Assembly (NCBI GenBank): GCA_017409845.1
Contig: JAFQRY010000029.1
Coordinates: forward strand, 1 to 64,000
Source of the DNA: Clostridia bacterium
GTDB lineage: Bacteria > Bacillota > Clostridia > Oscillospirales > Acutalibacteraceae
Length of the DNA stretch: 64,000 nucleotides
Reading direction: 5' to 3'
This document shows positions 24,312 to 32,533 of this stretch, in pieces. The position numbers and the translations under genes were made by a program. Below the pieces are notes generated by a model, which worked only from the letters and a program-made list of their open reading frames with translations, was not told the DNA's origin and did no database searches. Position 1 is the stretch's first letter. Each line of letters starts with the position of its first letter.

Positions 24312-24860
24312 ATGTTTGTATATTCTGTCAAAACCTCAAAGGCAAAGATTTTTTCTGTTCTTCTCGCTCTCGCGGTTTCGGTTGCGGCAATATTTTTTGT
24401 TATGAATAAGGACCGTGAGCCTGCGGCAAACGACACGGCAATCAGCTACAGGGCTGAAAACGCGGCGGAACGGGTGGCTTTTTTATCTCAGTTCGGCTGG
24501 AAGCTTTCCGAGGACCCCGTTGAGGTCAGTGAGGTTATCATCCCTGCGGATTTCGATGCGGGATATCTTGAATATGCGGAAATGAACAAGGCTCAGGGTC
24601 TTGACCTTGAACCTTATAAGGGTATGCGTGCAAAACGCTGGACCTATGATATTCTCAATTATCCCGGACTCGAAAATCAATCGGGTGTCCAGGCAAATCT
24701 TCTGATTTCTGAGGGTAGAATTATCGGCGGCGACATCTGCTCTCTTGACCTTGGCGGCTTCATGCACGGCTTTGATTTTCCGTCTGTGCCGCAGACTACC
24801 GCACCTCCTCTCAGCGTTACGGAAATACCGATTGAAGCAACAGAGCTGTCTGACAGATAA
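24312..24860 (+). CDS. Membrane-anchored DUF4830 protein
   Basis: 182 aa. One N-terminal membrane helix (about 12-32) is followed by an extracellular domain (RVAFLSQFGWKLSEDPVEVS, LEPYKGMRAKRWTYDILNYP, ISEGRIIGGDICSLD) matching DUF4830, and a Thr/Pro-rich tail (PQTTAPPLSVTEIP). Function unknown. The ATG at 24312 fits the GGCGGTG site better than the GTG at 24303. Confidence 0.75.
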   Translation: MFVYSVKTSKAKIFSVLLALAVSVAAIFFVMNKDREPAANDTAISYRAENAAERVAFLSQFGWKLSEDPVEVSEVIIPADFDAGYLEYAEMNKAQGLDLEPYKGMRAKRWTYDILNYPGLENQSGVQANLLISEGRIIGGDICSLDLGGFMHGFDFPSVPQTTAPPLSVTEIPIEATELSDR

Positions 24861-24876
24861 GACAGCTCTGTTTTTT
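24839..24876 (+). terminator. Terminator overlapping the DUF4830 gene end
   Basis: 12-bp arms AACAGAGCTGTC/GACAGCTCTGTT, a 10-base loop that includes the stop codon, then a T run. Confidence 0.85.
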
Positions 24877-24903
24877 CTCCGTCAAAAACCGCATTTTGTC
24901 GAC

Positions 24904-24932
24904 TTGTAAATTTTTGAAAAATATGTTAAAAT
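24904..24932 (+). promoter_or_regulatory. Promoter of the TetR regulator gene
   Basis: TTGTAA, a 17-base spacer and TAAAAT, about 80 bases before the GTG start. Confidence 0.5.
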
Positions 24933-25012
24933 AAATGCAACAATTCTGCGTTTTTGTAACACTTATATTATAGAAACATGTGCCCCGGATAATAAATTAC
25001 GGAGGAAAAATC

Positions 25013-25609
25013 GTGAACAAAGAGCATAAGGATAAAAAAAAGCTGATATATTATACCTTCATCGGATTGCTTGAGCAAAAGCCGTTTGATAAAATCACGG
25101 TTAAGGATATCGTTGAAACCTGCGGCATCAACCGCAACACCTTCTACTATTATTACAGCGATATTTATGACCTTTTAGAGGAAATATTTGCAAAGGAGCT
25201 CAACCGACTTGTTGATGCCCACAGAAACGGTCAGTCGTGGATTCAGGCATTCGCAAAAATTGCCAACACCGCCTATGAACACAAAAAAATCATCAACAAC
25301 ATCTGCTCCTCACGAAGCTACGACTATTTTGAAAACTATATGTATAAAGCCTGCAAGCATATCATCATTGATTTTGTGCAGGTAAGCGCCGAGGGCATGA
25401 GGGTTCCCGAAGAAGACATCGAATTCATTGCTTCTTTTTATGAATATGCCTTTCTCGGCATTATTTCGGAATGGTTCAGAACAGGTATGCGTGAAGATCC
25501 GCTGAAGCTCGGCAGTCAGCTCTGGCTGATTTCGGGTAACATCAAGGAATCTCTCAGACGAAGCGAAAAAAGGTTGGAAAACAGGATTGAAAACGGTAAT
25601 TTTGTTTGA
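25013..25609 (+). CDS. TetR/AcrR-family transcriptional regulator
   Basis: 198 aa. The N-terminal helix-turn-helix is clear: KKLIYYTFIGLLEQKPFDKI, TVKDIVETCGINRNTFYYYY, and DIYDLLEEIF. The C-terminal domain (about 75-195) resembles the dihydroxyacetone-kinase-regulator/DUF1956 type of TetR ligand domain. GTG start with GGAGG 7 bases before. Its end overlaps the pseudouridine synthase by 23 bases, so the two form an operon; its targets are unknown. Confidence 0.85.
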   Translation: MNKEHKDKKKLIYYTFIGLLEQKPFDKITVKDIVETCGINRNTFYYYYSDIYDLLEEIFAKELNRLVDAHRNGQSWIQAFAKIANTAYEHKKIINNICSSRSYDYFENYMYKACKHIIIDFVQVSAEGMRVPEEDIEFIASFYEYAFLGIISEWFRTGMREDPLKLGSQLWLISGNIKESLRRSEKRLENRIENGNFV

Positions 25610-26240
25610 GGACAAGCATCTTGCAGTCTGCATAAAGCCTGCAGGAGTCATAAGTCAGAGCAGCACAACGGGCAGCGACATGATTTCTCTGCTCAATGCT
25701 CATTTTGAGGAAAACGGAGAAAGCTGCCGGGCTTTTCCCGTTCACAGACTCGACCGCGAAACCTCGGGCATCATGGTCTATGCAAAAAACTCACACTCTG
25801 CCGCGGAGCTGTCGAAGCAGGCAGAGCAAAACAAAATAAAAAAACATTATTATGCCGTTGTTCAGGGTGCTCCCGAAGAAAAATGCGGAGTGCTGACCGA
25901 CCTTCTTTTCAGAGACAAGCAAAAAAATAAAACCTATGTTGTCAACCGCATGCGTAAGGGTGTGCGTGATGCATCGCTTGAATATAAGGTCATCGGTGAA
26001 GCCGACGGTCTTTCTCTTCTCGATATTCTTTTGCATACGGGCAGAACTCATCAGATAAGGGTTCAGTTTGCAAGCAGAAAAATGCCGCTTGTCGGAGACG
26101 GCAGATACGGCGGCGGCAGCGGAAAGCTTGCACTTTTTGCCCACACGCTCGAATTCACCCATCCGAAAAGCGGAGAAGCTCTTTCTTTTTCAGCAAAACC
26201 GGATGTCAATGAAATTCCGTGGAATAAATTCAATTTATAA
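25587..26240 (+). CDS. RluA-family RNA pseudouridine synthase
   Basis: 217 aa. The catalytic motif HRLDRETSG supplies the Asp nucleophile; KPAGVISQ near the start and LHTGRTHQIRVQFA near the end are family hallmarks. There is no S4 domain, so it is a short RluA/RluC type acting on rRNA or tRNA uridines; the target site cannot be told. The TTG start lies inside the TetR gene and lacks a strong ribosome site, suggesting coupling. Confidence 0.88.
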   Translation: MKTVILFEDKHLAVCIKPAGVISQSSTTGSDMISLLNAHFEENGESCRAFPVHRLDRETSGIMVYAKNSHSAAELSKQAEQNKIKKHYYAVVQGAPEEKCGVLTDLLFRDKQKNKTYVVNRMRKGVRDASLEYKVIGEADGLSLLDILLHTGRTHQIRVQFASRKMPLVGDGRYGGGSGKLALFAHTLEFTHPKSGEALSFSAKPDVNEIPWNKFNL

Positions 26241-26252
26241 GGAGAAAATAAA

Positions 26253-26402
26253 ATGCTTTCAATTCTTGCAATTCTCAGCGACATTCCTTTCTGGTTCGCT
26301 GAAATCATCTCAAAGGTCACCGGAACGGATACATCTGTTTTTCTTGATTCCGTAAGCAATCTTTATTCGGAAATCATGGAAGCACTCAACTTTTTAGCAT
26401 AA
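26253..26402 (+). CDS. 49-aa small protein
   Basis: Reads MLSILAILSDIPFWFAEIIS with an acidic amphipathic remainder ending MEALNFLA. A very good AAGGAG lies 10 bases upstream of the ATG, and the gene follows the pseudouridine synthase by 12 bases. It could be a small membrane-associated peptide. Unrecognised. Confidence 0.55.
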   Translation: MLSILAILSDIPFWFAEIISKVTGTDTSVFLDSVSNLYSEIMEALNFLA

Positions 26403-26458
26403 TGAGCTGGTGACTGTTGATAAAGGAAGCTGTTTCAGCGACTTTATCGGCAGTCAAA

Positions 26459-26495
26459 AAGCACCCCTCCGACATTATTCGGAGGGGTGCTTATT
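26459..26495. terminator. Strong bidirectional terminator
   Basis: 14-bp perfect stem (26459-26472 with 26479-26492), six-base loop, flanked by A-rich and T-rich sides. It separates the convergent 49-aa gene and the lipoprotein gene. Confidence 0.85.
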
Positions 26496-26504
26496 CGTTT
26501 ATGC

Positions 26505-27386
26505 TTATGCGTCTGTTTCTGTTGCGGGAGCAGTTCTGTCGATTGTGTATTCAACAGTATTGCTGTAGCGGAAGGTTACGGGAACGGTGCCGATATCTGC
26601 AAGCGAACCCTGACCTGTTACATTTGTTGCAACATCAATATTCTTGACATATCTGATGGTATGAATTTCGTCTGTCTCGATATTTGCAACAATGATAATC
26701 TGGCAATCCTTATATGTAAGAGTGGGCTTTTCAACTGTGAGATACTTCTCAGCCTTTGCAAACTCTGTCATAACATCGTCAACATTGCCCATGTCGTATG
26801 CCTTCTCGATTGTTGCGGGAAGAGCGGGGGATTTGAGAGTGAGAGTGATAGTTCTCTGGTTGCCGTTGTCAACGCAGGTTGCACTCTCGATATCTTCAAG
26901 AGTAAGTGCGCTGACATAGCTTGCACCCTTAACAGGCATGAAAGCAACCATATCGTCGCCGTAAGCAAGCTCTGCACCGTCGTTGTGGAGCATGTAGCTG
27001 TCAAGAGAAGTGATTGCGGCATTGATATATTCGTTTTCGCTCATTGCGATATCGTTGCCCTCTGCATCCTTTGCCTTGCCGATGCTCTTATCCTGGCTCA
27101 TGTTGACCGAAGCCTTCACGCCTTTGATTTCATTTACATGAAGGTTGAAATACTCAAAGATTGTTGCGGTGTTAGCTTTAAGCTGCTCGGGAGTATAGGT
27201 TGTGTCTGTTACAGTCTGGCTTTCTTCGTCGATACCTGTTGTGATATCGGTGGGAAGGGGAGTTTTGACAAAAATGGTTGTTTCGGTTGTTGTTTCTTCA
27301 TCGCCTGTTGAACTGCAGCCTGCAAATGCAAACAGGAATGAGAAAACGAGGATAACGCTTATTGCAGCCAAAATTTTCTTGTTCAT
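26505..27386 (-). CDS. Lipoprotein of unknown function (paralogue A)
   Basis: 293 aa. Lipobox LFAFAGC (Cys24) after a signal peptide, then a Thr-rich linker (TGDEETTTETTIFVKTPLPT). The mature part shares organisation with the lipoprotein at 36221: FMPVKGASYVSALTLEDIES here against YFPVEGETYASKLTAADVKN there, and both end in a beta-rich region around a TVPVTF or TVKVTV strand. Exposed on the outer face of the membrane; function unknown. AAAGGAG precedes the ATG. An extended -10 promoter lies at 27444-27452. Confidence 0.8.
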   Translation of the reverse strand: MNKKILAAISVILVFSFLFAFAGCSSTGDEETTTETTIFVKTPLPTDITTGIDEESQTVTDTTYTPEQLKANTATIFEYFNLHVNEIKGVKASVNMSQDKSIGKAKDAEGNDIAMSENEYINAAITSLDSYMLHNDGAELAYGDDMVAFMPVKGASYVSALTLEDIESATCVDNGNQRTITLTLKSPALPATIEKAYDMGNVDDVMTEFAKAEKYLTVEKPTLTYKDCQIIIVANIETDEIHTIRYVKNIDVATNVTGQGSLADIGTVPVTFRYSNTVEYTIDRTAPATETDA

Positions 27387-27443
27387 GGTTAATCTCCTTT
27401 CGCAAACGGCAGAAATGCCGCATTGAGCGATATTAATAGAGTA

Positions 27444-27452
27444 ATTATATCA
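27444..27452 (-). promoter_or_regulatory. Extended -10 promoter of lipoprotein A
   Basis: TGATATAAT on the minus strand, 58 bases before the ATG. No good -35 was seen, as expected for an extended -10 promoter. Confidence 0.45.
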
Positions 27453-27549
27453 CATATGTTAATAAATTACATCCGATTTTTAAGAAATAAAAATTTTTGT
27501 TGAAAGTGGAAAAAATTGCTGTGTCGGCTTTGTTTAAAATGCATAATTA

Positions 27550-28821
27550 TCAGACGTTGAGACCCTTTTCATCATAGAGGAAAAGCGTTTCAAGACAGAT
27601 ATCCATACTTGCCTCGATTGTTTTGAGATCAAGATTTTCATGGGTGTCAAGTCTTGTGTGATAATATCTTGCAGGTGCGGGGTCCATGGCAGCAAATGCG
27701 GCAGCCTTTATGCTTGTGCCGCTCTTTGAAACAGCTGCAGCATCGGATGCTCCGAAGAAAATTGACTCATAGGGAACATCATAGCCGGCGATTTTTGCAC
27801 CTTCCTTAAGAAGCTTGCAGACCTCGGCATCATTTTTAACCGTACCTGTCATATCCTTATTATATATAGCCATATAATCGTAATCACGAAGGGTATCAAG
27901 AGCAACAAAGACTGTTTCAACATCGCTGAATTCCTTGCCGTGCTTTTCACAGAAATCCTTTGCACCTCTCAGACCGATTTCCTCGGAGCCGGTGCAAAGA
28001 GCAATAACCTCTGTATTTTCAAAGCGGATGTCGTTATCCTGAAGGAATTTGAGAATGCCGATTGAAGCAAAGCAGCCCGTAAGGTTATCGTTGGCACCCT
28101 CAACAATGCGTCTCTTATCATAGAATAAAAGAGCAACAAGAAAAACAACCACAAATCCGAGATTGATATAACTGAGGATATCCATTGCAAGCGAAGCCGT
28201 GAAGTCGGAATTTACAAATGACATCACAATAGCAATAATGCTGCAGACTGTACTGAAAATAACGCCGACAAAAGAACCGCCGATAACGGGAATAAGGAGC
28301 TTGGGACCGCCGTAATAGGTGAAACGCCATTCCATTGAGGAGTCTGCATGACCGCAGAAAATTATGCGGCGTTTTGTTTCGCCCGATGCTTTTCTGACAC
28401 CGTAAGCGTTATGGGAAGTCTTTTTGGGAAGAAACGGATCAAGCGTTTCTTTGTAGAAAAGAAATTCGGTTATGATGAAGAAGAGGCAGATTACCGCCAA
28501 CGCAACAGAGCCAAAGAAAAGAGCGGGAATCACCAGGAACTGACCGACAAAGAAAAGAACAGCCGCAACCGTCATAAGTGTAACCGACAGAGGAATCCAG
28601 CCGAGAAACGCCTTGGGGCTGACGGTATATGAATCAATATTCACATCATCACAGCAGGTTTTGAGCTCCTCCGCCATGAATTCGATACCCTTTTTTTCCT
28701 GCTCGGTGCCGGAAAAACGGGGACCGATTTCTCTGCAGACCTTCTTGATTGCCCTTGCCGCGTAGTTTGTATACATTCTGCGCTCGGACTGATAATTTTT
28801 TACGCTTTCGCTTGCTTTCAA
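27550..28821 (-). CDS. Membrane-embedded M28-family aminopeptidase-like protein
   Basis: 423 aa. Zinc ligands and catalytic residues of family M28 are present: FCGHADSS (His158), EGANDNLTG (Asp245), CTGSEEIGLRG (Glu280/281), VALDTLRD and YYHTRLDTHEN. Two pairs of membrane helices (about 75-120 and 175-235) are inserted in the peptidase fold, placing it at the membrane. I chose the TTG at 28821, 8 bases after GGGAG; the GTG at 28830 lies inside that ribosome site. Substrate unknown, probably peptides. Confidence 0.85.
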   Translation of the reverse strand: MKASESVKNYQSERRMYTNYAARAIKKVCREIGPRFSGTEQEKKGIEFMAEELKTCCDDVNIDSYTVSPKAFLGWIPLSVTLMTVAAVLFFVGQFLVIPALFFGSVALAVICLFFIITEFLFYKETLDPFLPKKTSHNAYGVRKASGETKRRIIFCGHADSSMEWRFTYYGGPKLLIPVIGGSFVGVIFSTVCSIIAIVMSFVNSDFTASLAMDILSYINLGFVVVFLVALLFYDKRRIVEGANDNLTGCFASIGILKFLQDNDIRFENTEVIALCTGSEEIGLRGAKDFCEKHGKEFSDVETVFVALDTLRDYDYMAIYNKDMTGTVKNDAEVCKLLKEGAKIAGYDVPYESIFFGASDAAAVSKSGTSIKAAAFAAMDPAPARYYHTRLDTHENLDLKTIEASMDICLETLFLYDEKGLNV

Positions 28822-28894
28822 AGCAAACACTCCCTTTCATTTTATTTTCAGGTTAATTTTTTGCAAATTATTTATTAACAATGCCGTGTTTTGT

Positions 28895-28923
28895 TTGACA
28901 TTATCGGCTTTTGAGTTTATTAT
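28895..28923 (+). promoter_or_regulatory. Consensus promoter of the M15 peptidase gene
   Basis: Perfect TTGACA, a 17-base spacer and TATTAT, 34 bases before the ATG. Confidence 0.7.
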
Positions 28924-28956
28924 GAACTTATGAATTTATAATACGGAGAAAATCTT

Positions 28957-29712
28957 ATGAAAAGAATTATCGCATTTATTGCCGCGGCTCTCGCTGCCGT
29001 TGCCGCCTTTTTCGGGGGCTTGTTCAATTTTGATCCCGTTGAAGAAACAACAACCGAAGCACCCACCGTTATGCAGGCGGTAAAAATCGAAGATTATGAA
29101 TATGCATATGCAGGCTTCGAGCCTTACTATGCAAATGTTGACATTGACGAATGGAATCTGCTCCTCGTCAACAGAGATTACATACTTCCCGAGGATTATG
29201 AGGTCACTCTTGCTCCCTGCATCACCGATGACCCCGACAGCCTGCCTCTTGATTACCGCGTTGCACCGCACTACAATGAAATGTATCTTGCGGCTCTTGA
29301 GGACGGCATTGAGCTGATTCCCGTTTCGGGCTACCGCTCGGTTGAACGCCAGAAAAATAATTTTGAAAACAAAATTCAGACATATATTGATGACGGCTAC
29401 AGCAAAACCGAAGCCACTCAGATGGCGGCAACAATCATTCTTCCTCCCGGCACGAGCGAGCATAACGCAGGGCTTGCCATGGATATCTGCAGCCTTTATC
29501 AGAATTTTGATGAAACCGAGGAATTTGCATGGCTGAGCGAAAACGCCGCCGACTACGGCTTCATTCTCCGCTATCCCGAGGATAAGCAGGATATCACCAA
29601 CATCATCTATGAGCCGTGGCACTGGAGATATGTCGGAGTTGACGCCGCAAAAGAAATGAAGGAAAGCGGCGAATGCTTTGAAGAATATATCCTGAATTAT
29701 GAATCGGTTTAA
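28957..29712 (+). CDS. D-alanyl-D-alanine carboxypeptidase, M15B (VanY-like)
   Basis: 251 aa. An N-terminal membrane anchor or signal (5-24) is followed by a short EETTTEAPT linker and the M15 domain: SGYRSVERQ (124-132), GTSEHNAGLAMDI (His169, Asp176) and EPWHWRYVG (His222). It would trim the terminal D-Ala of peptidoglycan stem peptides outside the membrane. No vancomycin-resistance genes lie nearby, so a housekeeping wall role is likely. Confidence 0.9.
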   Translation: MKRIIAFIAAALAAVAAFFGGLFNFDPVEETTTEAPTVMQAVKIEDYEYAYAGFEPYYANVDIDEWNLLLVNRDYILPEDYEVTLAPCITDDPDSLPLDYRVAPHYNEMYLAALEDGIELIPVSGYRSVERQKNNFENKIQTYIDDGYSKTEATQMAATIILPPGTSEHNAGLAMDICSLYQNFDETEEFAWLSENAADYGFILRYPEDKQDITNIIYEPWHWRYVGVDAAKEMKESGECFEEYILNYESV

Positions 29713-29735
29713 ATCCGGTTACAATTCATTTTTCA

Positions 29736-30326
29736 TTAAATTTTCCGTGAATTTCCGGGCTCACCGCCCTCTGAAATATTTTCTCTTCTGAGAACAACCA
29801 TAACGGTTCTGAATAAAATTTTAATATCAAGTCCGAAGCTCTGTTTGTCAACATATTCCTTGTCAAACAGGGCTTTTTCTTCGTCGGAAAGCATATCCCT
29901 TCCGTTGACCTGAGCAAGTCCCGTTATGCCGGGTCTGACGGAATAAACATTATATTTTTTTCTGAGATTACGGATTTCCTTTTCCTCGGGAATGAGCGGT
30001 CTCGGACCGACAAAGCTCATGTCACCCGCAAGCACGTTGAAAAGCTGCGGAAGCTCGTCAAGGCTTGTCTTTCGGAGAAATCTGCCGCTTTTGGTTATGT
30101 ATTTTTCCGCTTCGGCAAGGTCACTCGTTGCCGCAAGAGGGGTGCCCCTTTTCATTGTTCGGAATTTATAGATATAGAAAAGCTTGTTGTCTTTGCCGAC
30201 TCTGTATTGCCTGTAAATAACGGGACTTCCCGCATCAACAGCAATAATAATTCCGATAACCGGAAAAACCGGCAGCAGAATTATTATGAGCAGAAGGCTC
30301 ACAGTAAAATCGAATACGCGTTTCAT
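29736..30326 (-). CDS. Undecaprenyl-phosphate sugar phosphotransferase (initiating glycosyltransferase)
   Basis: 196 aa. One N-terminal membrane segment (about 8-30) precedes the bacterial sugar transferase domain: YRVGKDNKLFYIYKFRTMK, RKTSLDELPQLFNVLAGDMS and FVGPRPL, then RPGITGLAQVNGRD. It transfers a sugar phosphate to undecaprenyl phosphate, the first step of a surface polysaccharide. Length matches the short (PglC/WbaP-C-terminal) type. The ATG at 30326 has GAGGTG upstream. No further polysaccharide genes lie close by. Confidence 0.88.
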   Translation of the reverse strand: MKRVFDFTVSLLLIIILLPVFPVIGIIIAVDAGSPVIYRQYRVGKDNKLFYIYKFRTMKRGTPLAATSDLAEAEKYITKSGRFLRKTSLDELPQLFNVLAGDMSFVGPRPLIPEEKEIRNLRKKYNVYSVRPGITGLAQVNGRDMLSDEEKALFDKEYVDKQSFGLDIKILFRTVMVVLRRENISEGGEPGNSRKI

Positions 30327-30381
30327 TTTCACACCTCGTTTGACGCCTTTCAAAACCGTATGGAGTTCAAATGCAGTCACT

Positions 30382-30987
30382 CTATGAGCGTTTTGACCAG
30401 AAAACATAATCCTCTATCAGAACTGCTCTTGCAGGTGCTCCTTCAATCCCTTCACATTTAACGGGAGGAGCAAAAAGAAAATAATTGCCGGGTTTTACAT
30501 CTGAAAGGTCAAGCCCTTCGAGTACAGCCACCGAATTGAGCAGAAAAGCTTTGTGGGGTCCCGTCTGATTACCCTTGCAGCCGACGGAATTTGAATCCGT
30601 GCCGATGAGTATAAGCCCTCTGTCTGCAAGCTCCTGAGCGGAGGAATCCATAAAGAATGCCCTTCCGCCGCCTTTAATCAGCAGCCTTTCGCACTTTTTC
30701 GGAAAGCATCTGTCAACATAATCGCCCGTTATAACGCCCTTGGGCACTTCGATAACCGTGCACGGACCGATAAACGGCTCCAGCGGAAGCTCATCTATTG
30801 TTTTTCCGTCGGAAACGAAATGCAGCGGAGCATCAACATGGGTTGCGGTGTGGGCACAAGCATGAATAACCGAAAGATTGCATTCGGAATTTTCACCGAT
30901 AACGGCAATCTGCTCCGCTTCCGGTGCGGGATCTCCGGGATAAACCTCGGAGGAAAAGAATTTCCGCGAAATATCAATCAGTTTCAT
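30382..30987 (-). CDS. Cyclase-family hydrolase (kynurenine formamidase-like)
   Basis: 201 aa. The metal-binding motif HTATHVDAPLHF and GRAFFMDSSAQELADRG with IGTDSNSVG identify the cyclase/KynB fold. Relatives hydrolyse amides or esters such as N-formylkynurenine; the substrate is not predictable here, as no tryptophan genes are close. The ATG at 30987 has AAGGGGTGAG upstream; the longer open frame extends into a repeat array and is not coding. Confidence 0.8.
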   Translation of the reverse strand: MKLIDISRKFFSSEVYPGDPAPEAEQIAVIGENSECNLSVIHACAHTATHVDAPLHFVSDGKTIDELPLEPFIGPCTVIEVPKGVITGDYVDRCFPKKCERLLIKGGGRAFFMDSSAQELADRGLILIGTDSNSVGCKGNQTGPHKAFLLNSVAVLEGLDLSDVKPGNYFLFAPPVKCEGIEGAPARAVLIEDYVFWSKRS

Positions 30988-31004
30988 GTGCTCACCCCTT
31001 TTAT

Positions 31005-31104
31005 TTTTGCTTCGCAAAAGTGATATACGCGTCTGCGTGTGATATATTGCTGACGCAATGTGATATTTTTGCTGACGGCAAAAGTGAAATTCGCCTGACG
31101 GCGA
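31005..31104. repeat. Tandem array of five small hairpins joined by GTGATAT
   Basis: Five stem-loops in a row have different stems (TTTTGC, ACGC, ATTGC, TTTTGC, TCGCC), mostly CTGACG-like loops, and are separated by GTGATAT or GTGAAAT. The stem sequences vary while loop and spacer are kept, a pattern seen in repeat families of gut Clostridia. Confidence 0.65.
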
Positions 31105-31107
31105 GTT

Positions 31108-31134
31108 GTAGGGGCGATTCACGAATCGCCCGAA
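31108..31134 (+). repeat. Dispersed 27-bp hairpin repeat, copy 1
   Basis: Contains GGGCGATTC and its complement GAATCGCCC. The same 27 bases occur as the reverse complement at 37999-38025. Further small dyads (CGCACC/GGTGCG and GGTCG/CGACC) continue to about 31192. Confidence 0.75.
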
Positions 31135-31215
31135 AAACAATACCAACCGCACCTGACGGTGCGACGGGTCGTCGGGTCGCCGACCCCTACAAAATCCAAT
31201 TATTTTTTATTAGTT

Positions 31216-32334
31216 TTATTTTGAACTGTCCTTAAGTGATTCCATCTTAAGATATGCATTGATGAAGCCGTCGATATCACCGTCCATAACAGCGTTGATA
31301 TTACCTGCTTCATAGCCTGTTCTGTGGTCTTTTGCAAGGGTATAGGGCATGAAAACATAGGAGCGGATCTGGCTGCCCCATGCAATTTCTCTCTGCTCAC
31401 CCTTGATATCGTCAATCTTGTCGAGATGCTCTCTCTCTTTGATTTCGATAAGCTTTGATTTGAGCATCTTCATTGCAACATCACGGTTCTGATGCTGGCT
31501 TCTTTCAACCTGGCATGCACATACAATGCCTGTGGGAATATGAGTGATACGGACAGCGGATGAGGTTTTGTTAACCTTCTGTCCGCCTGCACCGCTTGAA
31601 CGGTAATAGTCTATGCGGAGATCGTCGGGATTGATTTCAACCTCAACGGTATCGTCGATTTCAGGCATAACCTCAAGCGAAGCAAACGAAGTGTGTCTTC
31701 TGCCCGAAGCATCAAACGGTGAAACACGCACAAGTCTGTGAACACCCATCTCACCCTTGAGATAACCGTAGGCATTTTCGCCTTCAAAAAGAAGAACTGC
31801 GGATTTGAGACCTGCTTCATCACCGTCAAGGAAGTCAATCATGCTGACCTTGAAGCCGTGCTTCTCGCCCCAGTGCTGATACATTCTGACAAGCATCTGA
31901 TTCCAGTCCTGAGCCTCGGTGCCGCCTGCACCTGCATGGAAGGTGAGAATTGCGTTCTTTGAATCGTATTCTCCCGAAAGAAGGGTACTGAGAGTCATCG
32001 CATCAAGCTTTTCAACAAAAGAATCAACGGAGGTTTTGCATTCGTCAAACATATCGAGGTCTTCTTCCTCATTTGAAAGCTCAATGAGAACAAGAGCATC
32101 GTTATATTCGTTTTCAAGCGAGTTGTATGCACCGACTTTATTTTTGAGCTGACTGATTCTCTGCTGAACCTTCTGAGAATTTGCAAGGTCATTCCAGAAG
32201 CCATCCTGAGCAGTCTGCTCCTCAAGCTCCGCAATCTCTTTTGTCATATCGTCAAGACCGAGAGCCTCCCTGAGCTGACCGAGTTTTTCTTCGTATTCAA
32301 GCAGTGAAAGTCTTAATTCTTCAAACTGAACCAT
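31216..32334 (-). CDS. prfB: Peptide chain release factor 2
   Basis: 372 aa. The GGQ loop (RSSGAGGQKVNKTSSAV) and the RF2 anticodon-like SPFDASG motif are present, so it reads UGA and UAA stops. Unlike most prfB genes it needs no programmed +1 frameshift: the frame runs straight through LREALGLDDM. At the usual site the sequence still reads AGGGAGG followed by CTTGAC, as if one T of the usual CTTTGAC had been lost. The ATG has AGGAG upstream. Confidence 0.95.
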   Translation of the reverse strand: MVQFEELRLSLLEYEEKLGQLREALGLDDMTKEIAELEEQTAQDGFWNDLANSQKVQQRISQLKNKVGAYNSLENEYNDALVLIELSNEEEDLDMFDECKTSVDSFVEKLDAMTLSTLLSGEYDSKNAILTFHAGAGGTEAQDWNQMLVRMYQHWGEKHGFKVSMIDFLDGDEAGLKSAVLLFEGENAYGYLKGEMGVHRLVRVSPFDASGRRHTSFASLEVMPEIDDTVEVEINPDDLRIDYYRSSGAGGQKVNKTSSAVRITHIPTGIVCACQVERSQHQNRDVAMKMLKSKLIEIKEREHLDKIDDIKGEQREIAWGSQIRSYVFMPYTLAKDHRTGYEAGNINAVMDGDIDGFINAYLKMESLKDSSK

Positions 32335-32533
32335 AAAAATTCTCCTGATACATAATTAATCAGCATATATTATAGCGATATTTTCCGCAATTGTAAAGAA
32401 GTTACGCTTATTTTTTATTTTACTGTTACAAATATTTTATCCGTTGAAAACTATTTTTAAAAATATCATTGCTTTTTCCGTCATAATTCGTTACAATATA
32501 ATGTATGTTTTAAAACGAAGGAGAAATAAACCA

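Noticed and set aside
28957..29712. Vancomycin-resistance vanY
   Set aside because: It is an M15 carboxypeptidase of the same family, but no vanH/A/X or VanRS genes are near, and the ddl gene has no visible link to resistance.
30988..31152. N-terminal extension of the cyclase-family protein
   Set aside because: It translates the hairpin array; the ATG at 30987 has a ribosome site.
31005..31192. CRISPR array
   Set aside because: Spacers are identical GTGATAT and the stems vary, the opposite of a CRISPR; units are far too short and no cas genes are present.
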